Assembly (NCBI GenBank): GCA_963976815.1 | Contig: CAXBLU010000003.1 | Span: forward strand, 248,001 to 312,000 | Reading direction: 5' to 3' | Origin: JAHRVQ01 sp963976815 | Lineage (GTDB): Bacteria > Pseudomonadota > Gammaproteobacteria > Pseudomonadales > Azotimanducaceae | Length of the DNA: 64,000 bases | The notes under the pieces: generated by a model | The model's database searches: none | The model's input: only the letters and a program-made list of their open reading frames with translations | Told to the model about the DNA's origin: nothing | Part shown: in pieces, positions 52,736 through 61,887 of the stretch | Layout: the number at the start of each line of letters is the position of its first letter | Position numbering within the stretch: position 1 is the stretch's first letter | Translations under genes and position numbers: made by a program

Positions 52736-52767
52736 TACAGTCAGTCTCTCGTCAAGAGGTCAATTCA

Positions 52768-53772
52768 ATGTCTATCGTCAAAGCGTTAAAATGGTTTTTT
52801 GCACTTATCCTTGCCCTACTCCTCTTGCTTGCTGTGGGCTCATGGCTTGGTTCCTGGATATTCCTCGATAAAGAATCTCAATACGGTGAGGCCGCCGCAG
52901 CGCTCCCCACGTTCTCCAACGATCACAGTAGTGAACTGGTTCAGATCCCAGCTGGAGAATGGACCTTCCGCGCGCGGGTTGCAGGCTTTGATAACAACAA
53001 CCCAAAGGGCAACCTCATACTGCTCCACGGTTTTCCCGAAAGCTCCATCATGTGGGAACCGCTCATTAAAAAGGCCGCAGCAGATGGATATCGTGTTGTG
53101 GCTTTTGACCAACGGGGTTATAGCCCAGGCGCGCGGCCAACTGAACGAGACGCCTATAGTGCAAAAAATCTAGTCTCCGATGTCCTTGCGGTTGCTGATA
53201 AGGTCGGCTTTGACACATTCAACTTAGTGGGCCATGACTGGGGCTCCGTGGTCGGCTGGCAAACGGTTTTCACCGCACCGGAGCGGGTCGAATCATATTC
53301 GGCATTGTCCATTCCCCATATCTCAGCCATTGTTGAATCTTTTGAATTAGAACCGGAACTCAGAAACAAAAGCGCCTACATGGCTTTTTACTGGTTACCC
53401 TGGTTACCGGAATTTAGCTTAAGCGCGGATGACTTTTCCGCGCTGCGGCAACTATATAACCAACACCCAGCACAACATGTGGCGGAATATCTTGCTATCT
53501 TCCAAGCACCTGGCGGATTAACCGGCGCATTAAACTGGTACCGAGGCGCACTAGAGGGTCTTAATCAACCTACCGAGAAAGTCACAACGCCAACATTGTT
53601 TATCTGGGGCAAGAATGATCCGGTCACAAGCCGCCTTGCGGTTGAACTGCAACAGAATTACATGGCCGGTCCATTTGAAGTAATCGAACTAGACAGCGGC
53701 CATTGGATTGTGGAAAGCCACCCTGAGGCCGTCACCGAGGCTGTGATGGCGCGAATACGGTCGACACTGTAA
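52768..53772 (+). CDS. Membrane-anchored epoxide hydrolase-like alpha/beta hydrolase
   Basis: Protein of 334 residues with an N-terminal membrane helix (WFFALILALLLLLAVGSWLG). The oxyanion motif LLHGFPESSIMW and nucleophile elbow VGHDWGSVVGW place Asp as nucleophile, as in epoxide hydrolases and haloalkane dehalogenases. A FIWGKNDPV acid and GHWIVESHPE histidine complete the triad. The cap domain has WYRGALE with a Tyr suited to epoxide opening. Epoxide hydrolysis is therefore more likely than ester hydrolysis; the substrate is unknown. Confidence 0.85.
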   Translation: MSIVKALKWFFALILALLLLLAVGSWLGSWIFLDKESQYGEAAAALPTFSNDHSSELVQIPAGEWTFRARVAGFDNNNPKGNLILLHGFPESSIMWEPLIKKAAADGYRVVAFDQRGYSPGARPTERDAYSAKNLVSDVLAVADKVGFDTFNLVGHDWGSVVGWQTVFTAPERVESYSALSIPHISAIVESFELEPELRNKSAYMAFYWLPWLPEFSLSADDFSALRQLYNQHPAQHVAEYLAIFQAPGGLTGALNWYRGALEGLNQPTEKVTTPTLFIWGKNDPVTSRLAVELQQNYMAGPFEVIELDSGHWIVESHPEAVTEAVMARIRSTL

Positions 53773-53882
53773 GTTGAGCCAATCCACTAGAATATCGCTT
53801 TATCACAGCACCAATCGACGTCATCTGCCAAACGATAGGCGATTGCCAGGGTATGAGCCCAGTCGCTACCAGGTGGCTCCAG

Positions 53883-53916
53883 CATTTTGACGCTATAACG
53901 TTATAGCGTTAAAATG
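53883..53916. promoter_or_regulatory. 34-bp operator palindrome of the toxin-antitoxin operon
   Basis: The centre CGCTATAACGTTATAGCG is a perfect 18-bp palindrome, and symmetry extends to CATTTT/AAAATG on each side with one mismatch. It ends 21 bases before the antitoxin ATG, where a ribbon-helix-helix antitoxin would bind and autoregulate. Confidence 0.85.
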
Positions 53917-53937
53917 TGATCATTGACGGAGCAGACC

Positions 53938-54171
53938 ATGGCCACACTATCTAAAAGATCTACCGTGTATTTCGACCCTACAATCCACCAGGCATTGCGA
54001 ATCAAAGCGGCATCCTGCCAAAAATCGATTTCAGAAATCATTGATGAAGCATTAAGGATGCAATTAGCGGAAGACCAGGAAGACCTGGCTTCCTTTGAAG
54101 AAAGAGTTAATGAACCAGAAGTATCCTATGAGGCCTTGCTCAAAGATTTGAAGAAGCATGGCAAAATATAG
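53938..54171 (+). CDS. Ribbon-helix-helix antitoxin
   Basis: Antitoxin of 77 residues. The start MATLSKRSTVYFDPTIHQ is favoured by CGGAG eight bases upstream over a codon five positions earlier. The N-terminal strand STVYFDP and helices ALRIKAASCQKSISEIIDEALR form a CopG-type DNA-binding domain; the acidic C-terminus should neutralise the toxin. The stop lies 14 bases inside the toxin gene, a usual arrangement. Confidence 0.88.
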   Translation: MATLSKRSTVYFDPTIHQALRIKAASCQKSISEIIDEALRMQLAEDQEDLASFEERVNEPEVSYEALLKDLKKHGKI

Positions 54172-54421
54172 AATAGTTTTTAGGCGGTCTGTCGCCAAAG
54201 ACTTACGCAAAATCGATGGGGTTGATGTTAAGCGTATCTTGACTCGGATTAACGAGTTAGCTGATAACCCTAGAGGCGATGGATGCACCAAACTCTCTGC
54301 CCAGGAGCGCTATCGAGTTCGAGTCGGCCACTATCGGATCATTTACGAAATTCAGGAATTAAGGCTAGTAGTACAAGTAGTTAAGGTCGGCCACAGATCA
54401 AACGTATACAAAAACGTTTAG
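54158..54421 (+). CDS. RelE/ParE-family toxin
   Basis: Toxin of 87 residues with the RelE fold: YRIVFRRSVAKDLRKID, RINELADNPRGDGCTKL, ERYRVRVGHYRIIYEI and a basic end KVGHRSNVYKN. Conserved Arg/Tyr/His residues of ribosome-dependent mRNA interferases are present (R-x-R-V-G-x-Y-R-I), so it probably cleaves mRNA on the ribosome rather than acting like ParE. It forms an operon with the antitoxin. Confidence 0.9.
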   Translation: MAKYRIVFRRSVAKDLRKIDGVDVKRILTRINELADNPRGDGCTKLSAQERYRVRVGHYRIIYEIQELRLVVQVVKVGHRSNVYKNV

Positions 54422-54439
54422 CAGATAAAACAGCTAGCC

Positions 54440-55123
54440 CTACACCCCATCTTCACTATCTGAAACACCCAGCACCACCGTCTCACCTAACTTTTCCGCT
54501 AGTGTGACCAATGCGGCTTCGAGCTGGCTGACTCTGGCTTCGAGTTTTTCTATTTTGTCCTCTCGCCGAGGCGACGGGCTATCAGAAACCAGCGGCGCTT
54601 CCATCGCAACGGATTCGATCTCGCCGCTAAAAAGATGCATGTACTCATGATCCTGGCGACCAGCTTTCCTTGGGAGTCTTGATACCAGCGCACCGTCTTC
54701 TCGGTTCATGAATGCCTCAAGCACCTCGCTTACCGCCGCGTTGTTTTCAAAGGTGTGCAAGCGGCCAGCTCTAGCTCGAAGTTCTCCTGGGGTTTGTGGT
54801 CCCCGAAGCAGCAGCAAGGTCACAATTGCGTATTCAGCGCTGTTGAATTGCCACTTCGCCATCGGTGTATTACAAAGCCGCTGGATATACTTCTCCACCT
54901 TGTTGCCTTCCTGGGTGCGAAGCAGATATTTTCCCTCCAGATTGCGGGTAGTGCGTTGTACGACACCCTGCTCCAGGCTCATGACAGGGTCGCGGCTGGA
55001 TTTCTGGTTACAGGCGTTGGTTAACGCATTTAGTGTTAATGGATATTGGTCCGGAGTGGTGACCGCTTTTTCTAGCAGACATCCCATCACCCGCGCTTCT
55101 TCCTGGGTCAATTCGAAATTCAT
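54440..55123 (-). CDS. yceH: YceH family (DUF480) protein
   Basis: Protein of 227 residues with two winged-helix domains: LTQEEARVMGCLLEKAVTTP at the start and EYAIVTLLLLRGPQTPGELR in the middle. The C-terminus is a short coiled coil (EKLEARVSQLEAALVTLAEKL). The family is conserved in gammaproteobacteria and has no settled function. It converges on the toxin gene. Confidence 0.92.
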   Translation of the reverse strand: MNFELTQEEARVMGCLLEKAVTTPDQYPLTLNALTNACNQKSSRDPVMSLEQGVVQRTTRNLEGKYLLRTQEGNKVEKYIQRLCNTPMAKWQFNSAEYAIVTLLLLRGPQTPGELRARAGRLHTFENNAAVSEVLEAFMNREDGALVSRLPRKAGRQDHEYMHLFSGEIESVAMEAPLVSDSPSPRREDKIEKLEARVSQLEAALVTLAEKLGETVVLGVSDSEDGV

Positions 55124-55174
55124 TCCATCTCTCTATATGAAAAACTCTATGTAAAAGGCTCTTAGTGAAAGGCT

Positions 55175-56362
55175 CTAGCTTGATGTCGGGATTGCCCAGT
55201 CACGTTTACCATGCAGTTTGGAATCAAGACCTTTACCCATCAAGTCGATAAAGTTATCTCGATAAAAACGCTGCTGGTCCGCTAGAGAAATATCAGCCAG
55301 AGCATCACCAAACCGTTTAAGGGGATTTCTGCCACCTTCCACATGCGGAAAGTCCGATGAAAACATGCACATCTCGGGTCCGGAGTTTTCAATGATCCAG
55401 CCTGTGGGCTCATGGGGATAAGGTGTGACCTTAAACTGACGCTGAGCAATTTCACTTGGCTTTGCCGAGAGTTTTTGCAATCGCTCCTCACCTTTCATAA
55501 AAGCGGCTGTTCCGGAGTCCAAAAACCGCATCCAGCTGGGCACCCAGGACGCGCCAAGTTCAATGGCGCCAAATTGTAGATTTTCAAAGCGGTCAAATAC
55601 ACCATCCATAATCAGGGCTGACAATGTTTGCCATAATGCTAGTGGAATAGACATATAGGTCAGTGCAGTAAAGTTTTCTGCGCCACCGTGAAAGTCGAGG
55701 ACCTGGGCGCCACCATTGCGGGTGTAGTCCTGGTTCATTTTGTCTTCACCGCCGACATGGAACAGGATGGGCAAACCGGCTTCCTGCACCAACCCCCACA
55801 GGGCATCAAATCCTTTATGGCTTGGCGAGTGCCCAACCGGGCAGGTCGATGGAATCATAATGCCTTTACAGCCAAGATCTATTGCTTCTCTGGCGATCTC
55901 CGGCGCTTTCTCAATATCCACTAAGGGAACATAACCCGTCGCCAGCAAGCGCTCATCTACACTACAAAAATCCGCCATCATGCGGTTGTGGGCTCGAGCA
56001 GCCGCAAGGGCAAGCTCGTTAGTCGAGCCCCTCTCTAAATCATAGTTGCTCAATGCGCTGGTGGTAAACACCAACTGACTGGCAAAACCAAGGTAGTCCA
56101 GGGTTTTGGGGCGATCCGTTGAGCGAAAAGCCCCAACGGCTTTGTGATTACGACGGGCCATCAATTCTGATTCGGCCCCGGCGACAAAATCAGGATCATC
56201 ATGCAGTTGAGTCATCTCCTCAACCCAGCTCTCGGGCACCGGCTTGATTCTTGATTGTAAATCCGAGCGATATTTGGCTTCTACGTAATCCAGTATCTTC
56301 TCTGGAAACTCCATGACATGGGAGTCTGCATCATGAATGGTTTTATTTTCTACGTAGGGCAT
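55175..56362 (-). CDS. Amidohydrolase_2 family metal-dependent hydrolase
   Basis: TIM-barrel hydrolase of 395 residues with an AGGAGAG ribosome site. The N-terminal D-x-H (HDADSHVMEF) and later LFHVGGEDK and SSDFPHVEGG supply metal ligands, as in ACMSD-like decarboxylases and related hydrolases. Similar proteins are abundant in marine gammaproteobacteria that degrade aromatic or steroid compounds. The substrate cannot be read. Confidence 0.85.
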   Translation of the reverse strand: MPYVENKTIHDADSHVMEFPEKILDYVEAKYRSDLQSRIKPVPESWVEEMTQLHDDPDFVAGAESELMARRNHKAVGAFRSTDRPKTLDYLGFASQLVFTTSALSNYDLERGSTNELALAAARAHNRMMADFCSVDERLLATGYVPLVDIEKAPEIAREAIDLGCKGIMIPSTCPVGHSPSHKGFDALWGLVQEAGLPILFHVGGEDKMNQDYTRNGGAQVLDFHGGAENFTALTYMSIPLALWQTLSALIMDGVFDRFENLQFGAIELGASWVPSWMRFLDSGTAAFMKGEERLQKLSAKPSEIAQRQFKVTPYPHEPTGWIIENSGPEMCMFSSDFPHVEGGRNPLKRFGDALADISLADQQRFYRDNFIDLMGKGLDSKLHGKRDWAIPTSS

Positions 56363-56437
56363 TCACTTCTCTCCTGGCGCTTTTGTCGGTAGCCTTTCCT
56401 TATACACCCAAGGGCAATCCTGAAACAGCCCCTGCCG

Positions 56438-57292
56438 CTATTCCGCAAAGTAAATCTGTTCAAAGGCATCAAAAATTTCATAACAAATCACCAGTTCTCG
56501 TTTCTCGGGTTGCCAGGCAGCTTCAGGCCGTCGGCAAGACATGATTCGAGCGGTGAACTGGTCCGGCAGTGCAAACCGCGTGGTCAATTCATTCACGGTA
56601 TATTCAAACAAGCCCTGTTCCGTGATCAATTTTAAGTAGTGTTGTTGTCTGAGACTTCGGGGTTGCCCATATTCAAACCGTGCCTTTGCTCCAGAAACCT
56701 GGCCTGGCTGTAAACCGTAGTTATTTAGAATCCACTTAGCGCCTTGCAACGCTTGTTTGTATTCATATTCGCAACCAGCCGCCCTGGATGGAGGAAGGTC
56801 TGGGCTTCTGGTAAGTTTCAGATTGCTGTTATTCGTGTGACCTCCAGACATCAAACACAAAATCGAATAATATCGCTGGATGCCGAGACTGTGGGTATCC
56901 CAGTAAGGTATCGCTTGATTCATATCGGTGCTCATTTGCCAGGACTTGTCGAAAGCTTGTAAGGCTGAGCCGGCGAACTTTCTGAATTTTTCTGGATTGC
57001 GAACATTAAACTGCTCACCTGAAGTGAGGAGTACGGTTGCAATATTATCTGCAGCGGATTCGTGGGAGCCGAGCACTGGAATCTGTTTCTCTGAAAGCAC
57101 TACGTGCGCCAGCTCATGAATGAGAACGAAGGTAAAGTTCCCCAGGACGAAGTCGTCTAGTTCTGCCTCGCGTTGCGCGCTGACTACCGCATCTGGAGCA
57201 ACTTCTGTATCAGCTAGCCTGGGCGACTGGCTGCTACAGGAAACAAGCAACAGTGTTACTAGGCTCCGGAGCAAAAATTGTGTGTGTAGCAC
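56438..57292 (-). CDS. DUF4344 putative metallopeptidase, lipoprotein
   Basis: Exported lipoprotein of 284 residues starting at GTG after a strong AGGAGGTAGAG site. Signal sequence LLRSLVTLLLVSC ends in a lipobox Cys. The zinc motif HELAHVVLSE (HExxH) and the downstream SHESAADNIAT (possible third ligand) match DUF4344 metallopeptidases. Substrate unknown. Confidence 0.82.
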   Translation of the reverse strand: MLHTQFLLRSLVTLLLVSCSSQSPRLADTEVAPDAVVSAQREAELDDFVLGNFTFVLIHELAHVVLSEKQIPVLGSHESAADNIATVLLTSGEQFNVRNPEKFRKFAGSALQAFDKSWQMSTDMNQAIPYWDTHSLGIQRYYSILCLMSGGHTNNSNLKLTRSPDLPPSRAAGCEYEYKQALQGAKWILNNYGLQPGQVSGAKARFEYGQPRSLRQQHYLKLITEQGLFEYTVNELTTRFALPDQFTARIMSCRRPEAAWQPEKRELVICYEIFDAFEQIYFAE

Positions 57293-57381
57293 CTCTACCT
57301 CCTGTTGTTTAGTGGCAATCAGCGAGAGTACTACACTGTGCGCCGGCGACTCTCATATTACAATTATCTACTCGGACCTCT

Positions 57382-58314
57382 ATGATAGCCTCCACGAATT
57401 TGGATAACGTGATCGGTATGAACCTCCAATCTGCAATAGACCAACTCTCCCAGGATGATCTAGGCGGCTTAGCGTTGCCGGTGTTTGTTCTCGCAATTGT
57501 CTCTGAGGTTCTGATTTCCAGATCCCGGCATATGGAGCTGTATCAAGGTAAAGATTTTTTCGTCTCCATGGCAATGCTCGTGATCTCGGCATTGATCGAC
57601 TTCCTACCCAAAGCAATCGCCTTTATTACATTCTACTATCTACATGAACTCAGCCCCCTTAAAGATATTGTCGGGCGGCAATGGTGGGCATGGGTGCTGT
57701 TATTTTTCCTCGATGATTTTGTCTACTACTGGTTTCATCGAGCCAACCACGAGGTCCGTTTCTTCTGGGCCGGCCATGTGCCCCATCATTCATCAACAAA
57801 GCTCAATTTCGGTACAGCGCTCCGTCAAGGTGTGGGGGAGCGCACCCACAAGTACCTCTTCTGGCTGCCATTACCCTTATTAGGCTTCGATCCACTGATG
57901 ATGTTTACGGTCATTGGCATCAACCTGCTTTATCAATTCTGGGTTCATACGGAATTGGTCCGTCGCCTTCCTGCATTTATTGAGTTTGTTTTTAATACAC
58001 CCTCCCATCATCGCGTTCATCATGCATCCAATATTCGATATCTGGATTGCAACCATGGGGGCGTGCTGATCATCTGGGATCGAATGTTTGGTACCTTTTC
58101 AAAGGAACTAGATGGGGAGCCCGTGGTTTACGGACTTACTAAGAATATTGATACCTACAATCCACTGAAGGTCGCCTTTGGAGAATATGCCAACATACTC
58201 AAAGACATGTACCGGACCAATAGCTGGGGTGATAGGTGTCGATATCTACTCTTAGCCCCGGGCTGGTCCCACGACGGTGAAGATAAACGGGCCAGGATAT
58301 TGAGGCGCTCATGA
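57382..58314 (+). CDS. Sterol desaturase/fatty acid hydroxylase family protein
   Basis: Integral membrane di-iron enzyme of 310 residues with about five hydrophobic segments. The histidine boxes are HRANHE, HVPHHSS and HHRVHH, the usual H-x3-H, H-x2-HH and H-x2-HH order, here with DDFVYYWFHR before the first. It hydroxylates or desaturates a lipid whose identity is unknown. A second ATG 12 codons on is an alternative start. It lies 28 bases before the CHAT gene. Confidence 0.88.
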   Translation: MIASTNLDNVIGMNLQSAIDQLSQDDLGGLALPVFVLAIVSEVLISRSRHMELYQGKDFFVSMAMLVISALIDFLPKAIAFITFYYLHELSPLKDIVGRQWWAWVLLFFLDDFVYYWFHRANHEVRFFWAGHVPHHSSTKLNFGTALRQGVGERTHKYLFWLPLPLLGFDPLMMFTVIGINLLYQFWVHTELVRRLPAFIEFVFNTPSHHRVHHASNIRYLDCNHGGVLIIWDRMFGTFSKELDGEPVVYGLTKNIDTYNPLKVAFGEYANILKDMYRTNSWGDRCRYLLLAPGWSHDGEDKRARILRRS

Positions 58315-58342
58315 CAATATTGACAGTATCGTGTTGATTCAA

Positions 58343-60295
58343 ATGAAGGCGATTCAGGTTAGGACGGTCCTGCTGCGACTCATGGCAGGGGTTGCATTGC
58401 TGTTCATGGTTGGCTGTAGCGGCACCTCAATCTCTGATGGATCCGCCTCCCCCGGCTCCATCGACGATCGAGCAGCCGAAGCAGCCAGAGCAGAAATAGC
58501 AGCCAGAGAAAAAGCAGCTCGAGATGCAGCTGCCAAACAACGTCAAGAACCACAGGTAGATGACGCTAGAAGGCGGGCGGAGATTGCCGCAAGAGAAGCC
58601 GCCCATCGCGCACAGGAAGAGAAGGCAGCACAGGAAATCCCGGCTCCGATTGAAGTACGTCGTTATCCCACCATCGAGGCACCCAGTCAGGTTGCCGTTG
58701 ACGCTTCTATCTCCGTCATGATCTCCCTTACCGAGATGCTGATCACCCCCGAGGTTGACGTCATACAAGGTCAAACGGATCAGCAGGGCCGGCTCAAACT
58801 CCAACTACCGGAGCAGGACGATAAACCCTGGGAAATAGATGTGGTCCTATCCGCTTCTGGGTTCGATTTTTCCTCTCCGAACAAAAGCAAAATACTGCTA
58901 CCGAAAAACGGAGACTCCTCCCCTGCCCTTTTTGAGCTGATCGCTCGAGACTCAGAAAAGTTAGATGTTAATCGACGCCTGTACGCAACCTTCTGGTTCA
59001 AAGGCCAGTATCTGGCTCGGGTACAAAAACCTATTTCTGTGGTCCGGAAAAAACCTACCGCTAACCGCTGTAGTCCGAATACTACAGAGCAATCTAACGT
59101 CGAAGAGATATTGGGCGGAGCTGAGGGATTTCATTTAAACGAGCATCGCTCCACCGCAGATCTGACCATCTATATGAGAAGAGACTGGGATTCTTGCAGC
59201 AACACCGATTACCTCATCACTCTGACGTCTCCACATATTGAAACCCGACACCAACGAATTGTGTTAGCCGAAAACATCAACGAATGGCTGATCCCAAAAT
59301 TCAAACAGTTTTCAATATCAGGCCGCTCAGCGCCGGTAGCTGATGACAAAATTGACGAGGATGACGAGGAAGAAGAGTTTGAATATGTGACACGGGACTA
59401 TATGGTGGGATTCGGCCAGCTACTCTATCAGCAATTTGCGCCACCCAGTTTTATCGAAGCCTACGAAGAGCTGTCGGAAAAACTTGGCGACAACTTCACC
59501 TCTATTCAGATCTACACCGATGAACCCAGTATTCCCTGGGAACTGATGGTCCCGAAGGGCACCGATCAGTTTTTAAGTTTGACCCACGCAATGGGTCGTT
59601 GGATTATCCCGAAGAACCCCAGTGACTTTACCATTCCTGAACAAAGCCTGATCGCCAACAAGGTTTATCTGGTGACACCAAGCTACGAAGGCAATATGAA
59701 GCTCTACGCGACCGCATCAGAATCACGGTTTATTGGCGAGTTATTTGGACAAAGTTCAGAAAATATTGATGCAAAATACTCTCCCGTTAAAGAACTGCTA
59801 TTAAGTTCAAATGCTTCAATTATTCATTATTCAGGACATGGTTACGCCCAACGCAATGACGCCAAAAATGTCACGGACTACGGCCTGATTTTAGAAGATC
59901 AACGCTTACGAGCACTAAACTGGCGGGGCATGCTGTACCGCAGTCAAAACCCATCTCTGGTTTTTTTTAACGCCTGCGAGGTCGGCTTATCGGAGACAAC
60001 AGCTGGGTTTGTCGATGGCTGGTCTCAAGCACTCACAGATACGGGTTCCCGTGGTTTTATCTCCGCCCTGTGGGAACTTGGCGATCGGGGCGCCGCACAG
60101 TTTTCTAAAAGATTTTATACCGATTTATCAAAGCAATTTTCCGAACACTCTGAGGCATCAATCGCTGACGCCATTCGCCGCGCTAAACAATCCTTTAACA
60201 GGAGTGAGAACCCCACGGTCCTTGCTTATGTGTTTTATGGAGATGTAGCGTTAAAAGTTTCCATGGCTGCCAAAGCTCAAGCAGGACTCCAATAA
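58343..60295 (+). CDS. CHAT-domain (caspase-like) lipoprotein
   Basis: Protein of 650 residues. The signal peptide ends in lipobox LLFMVGC with Cys25 followed by Ser, which favours the outer membrane. Residues 42-98 are an Ala/Glu/Arg coiled coil. Residues 105-340 hold two beta-rich domains and end in an acidic linker (DEDDEEEEFEY). The C-terminal 300 residues are a CHAT protease domain with catalytic His499 in IIHYSGHGY and Cys545 in FFNACEVG. CHAT proteases are usually cytosolic (for example TPR-CHAT in type III-E CRISPR systems), so an exported one is unusual. Stop and start of the following acetyltransferase overlap by one base. Confidence 0.85.
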   Translation: MKAIQVRTVLLRLMAGVALLFMVGCSGTSISDGSASPGSIDDRAAEAARAEIAAREKAARDAAAKQRQEPQVDDARRRAEIAAREAAHRAQEEKAAQEIPAPIEVRRYPTIEAPSQVAVDASISVMISLTEMLITPEVDVIQGQTDQQGRLKLQLPEQDDKPWEIDVVLSASGFDFSSPNKSKILLPKNGDSSPALFELIARDSEKLDVNRRLYATFWFKGQYLARVQKPISVVRKKPTANRCSPNTTEQSNVEEILGGAEGFHLNEHRSTADLTIYMRRDWDSCSNTDYLITLTSPHIETRHQRIVLAENINEWLIPKFKQFSISGRSAPVADDKIDEDDEEEEFEYVTRDYMVGFGQLLYQQFAPPSFIEAYEELSEKLGDNFTSIQIYTDEPSIPWELMVPKGTDQFLSLTHAMGRWIIPKNPSDFTIPEQSLIANKVYLVTPSYEGNMKLYATASESRFIGELFGQSSENIDAKYSPVKELLLSSNASIIHYSGHGYAQRNDAKNVTDYGLILEDQRLRALNWRGMLYRSQNPSLVFFNACEVGLSETTAGFVDGWSQALTDTGSRGFISALWELGDRGAAQFSKRFYTDLSKQFSEHSEASIADAIRRAKQSFNRSENPTVLAYVFYGDVALKVSMAAKAQAGLQ

Positions 60296-61125
60296 TGCTC
60301 TCATTGCCAGCTTATTTAGACCGAATAAAATTCAGCGCAAAACCTTGCGTGGATCTGGCAACGCTTAAAGGTTTACAACGTCAGCATCTGCTTAATATTC
60401 CCTACGAAAATCTGGATGTGCAACTCGAACGAACCGTTAGTCGAGGGTTGGATGATATCTTCGCCAAACTGGTGACTCGCAAACGAGGCGGATGGTGCTA
60501 CGAAATGAACGGCTTGCTAGGTTGGTCACTGGAACAAATCGGTTTTGATGTGACCTATCTTAGCGGCGGCGTTGCTCGATCATTAAGGGGTGATAGCGCC
60601 CTTGGCAACCATCTGGTGATCCTGGTCAATCTTGAAGGTCAGCAGTGGATCGTAGATACGGGTTTTGGCGATGGCTTTATTGAGCCCATAGAACTCAAGC
60701 AAGGTCGATTTCAACAGCGGGGCTTTGCGATGCAACTCGAACGCCTGCCCGACGGCTACTGGCGGTTCCACAATCACGAATTTGGCGGTGCGCCGAGCTT
60801 CGATTTCCTCACTGAAACAGCTGACCAGGAACTTTTAGATACTCAATGTCACTGGCTGCAAACCAATGAAGACTCACCGTTTGTGCGAGCCCTGGTTTTT
60901 CAAAGCTTCAATGACAAGGGCTATGACATTCAGATCGGATTGGTGGCCAAGACCGTTGCCAGCTCCGGTGTGTCGACCAGGCGAATGGAATCCTTTGCGG
61001 AATTTGAAAACAGGCTAGCAACAACATTCAATGTCCGGGACCCTGACCTTTTTAACCTTTGGCCCAAACTCACGCAAAGCCATGCTCTGTTATTTCCCGA
61101 TGAGTCGCCCATTCCTAATTCTTAA
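60295..61125 (+). CDS. nat: Arylamine N-acetyltransferase
   Basis: Transfers acetyl from acetyl-CoA to arylamines or a related acceptor, 276 residues. The triad is intact: Cys68 in RGGWCYE, His106 in GNHLVIL and Asp121 in VDTGFGD. NIPYENLDVQL is also conserved. The TAATG overlap with the CHAT gene suggests coupled translation, although no functional link is known. Confidence 0.93.
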   Translation: MLSLPAYLDRIKFSAKPCVDLATLKGLQRQHLLNIPYENLDVQLERTVSRGLDDIFAKLVTRKRGGWCYEMNGLLGWSLEQIGFDVTYLSGGVARSLRGDSALGNHLVILVNLEGQQWIVDTGFGDGFIEPIELKQGRFQQRGFAMQLERLPDGYWRFHNHEFGGAPSFDFLTETADQELLDTQCHWLQTNEDSPFVRALVFQSFNDKGYDIQIGLVAKTVASSGVSTRRMESFAEFENRLATTFNVRDPDLFNLWPKLTQSHALLFPDESPIPNS

Positions 61126-61178
61126 CGTCTTTGGTCAAGGACCGGAACGTATTTACCCTGGACAGGCTTTATGCAAAT

Positions 61179-61197
61179 GATTATGATTCTCATTAAC
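61179..61197 (+). promoter_or_regulatory. Fur box
   Basis: GATTATGATTCTCATTAAC matches 15 of 19 positions of the Fur consensus and nearly all of the 7-1-7 core (TGATTAT-G-ATTCTCA). It is intergenic, 26 bases before the next gene, so iron repression of that unit is likely. Confidence 0.7.
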
Positions 61198-61222
61198 ATG
61201 ATCAGAAACAGTGGTAACCGCC

Positions 61223-61672
61223 ATGCGCAGTGTTTCCTCACAACCAGAAATCAGCCTGGATAGCCTGTCCTGTGGTGGCCAGCTGTTTATCTGGAGCCTA
61301 CGCCAATGGCTGATTGCGGTTCGCCACAAGCAGGATCCAATCCCGTTGATGATTAACCCTTACAGGATGGTGAAGAACGCTGACGCGCCCATGCTGATCG
61401 ACGAACTCATGGCCATTTTAGCGGTCTCCAGCCAACGTCAGCTAGAGATTCGCTGCTGCTGCAGGCCTACCCTTAGTCAAGATGAATCATTACTTCTATC
61501 CTGCGTCAGACTGCTTCGCCAGGGCAATACGCAGGGAGCAGCCGAATCTCTAGAACCGGTAATGCTACCCGGGCTGAGCCGTACCCTGTGCCGAATTGCT
61601 GATCTTTATCAGGCCTCCCTGACTTCGAGCGGTCTGACATTCGAAAACCCGAGAGCTTTAACACTGGTGTAG
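61223..61672 (+). CDS. Uncharacterised Fur-box-associated protein
   Basis: Soluble protein of 149 residues (start MRSVSSQPEIS; a GTG four codons earlier is possible). It has SLSCGGQLFIWSLRQWLIAV near the start and RQLEIRCCCRPTLSQDE in the middle, with three adjacent Cys. No signal peptide. I do not recognise a family. The Fur-like box just upstream and the small membrane peptide gene six bases downstream suggest an iron-regulated unit. Confidence 0.65.
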   Translation: MRSVSSQPEISLDSLSCGGQLFIWSLRQWLIAVRHKQDPIPLMINPYRMVKNADAPMLIDELMAILAVSSQRQLEIRCCCRPTLSQDESLLLSCVRLLRQGNTQGAAESLEPVMLPGLSRTLCRIADLYQASLTSSGLTFENPRALTLV

Positions 61673-61677
61673 CGTCC

Positions 61678-61788
61678 ATGAAACGATCATTGCTCAATCA
61701 TGTGGTCCTGCTTCTCTTTTGGAGTGCGGGCGCGGGTATATTTACCCTGGCCTATATTTACAGCTGGGTGCTGGTTCTCGACCCTTGA
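61678..61788 (+). CDS. Small membrane peptide (36 residues)
   Basis: Starts MKRSLLNHVVLLLFWSAGAG and contains one hydrophobic stretch of about 24 residues with a positive N-terminus. It begins six bases after the previous stop in the same presumed iron-regulated unit. No family is recognised. Small membrane peptides often regulate a partner protein in the membrane. Confidence 0.5.
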   Translation: MKRSLLNHVVLLLFWSAGAGIFTLAYIYSWVLVLDP

Positions 61789-61887
61789 CGCTGTGGTGCG
61801 GCCCCCTAAAGCAGTCCGCTAATACGGCTTCCAATCACTTTCCCATGATAAGATGTGGGCCGCGTTTTAATCGACTGCAAGACGAAC

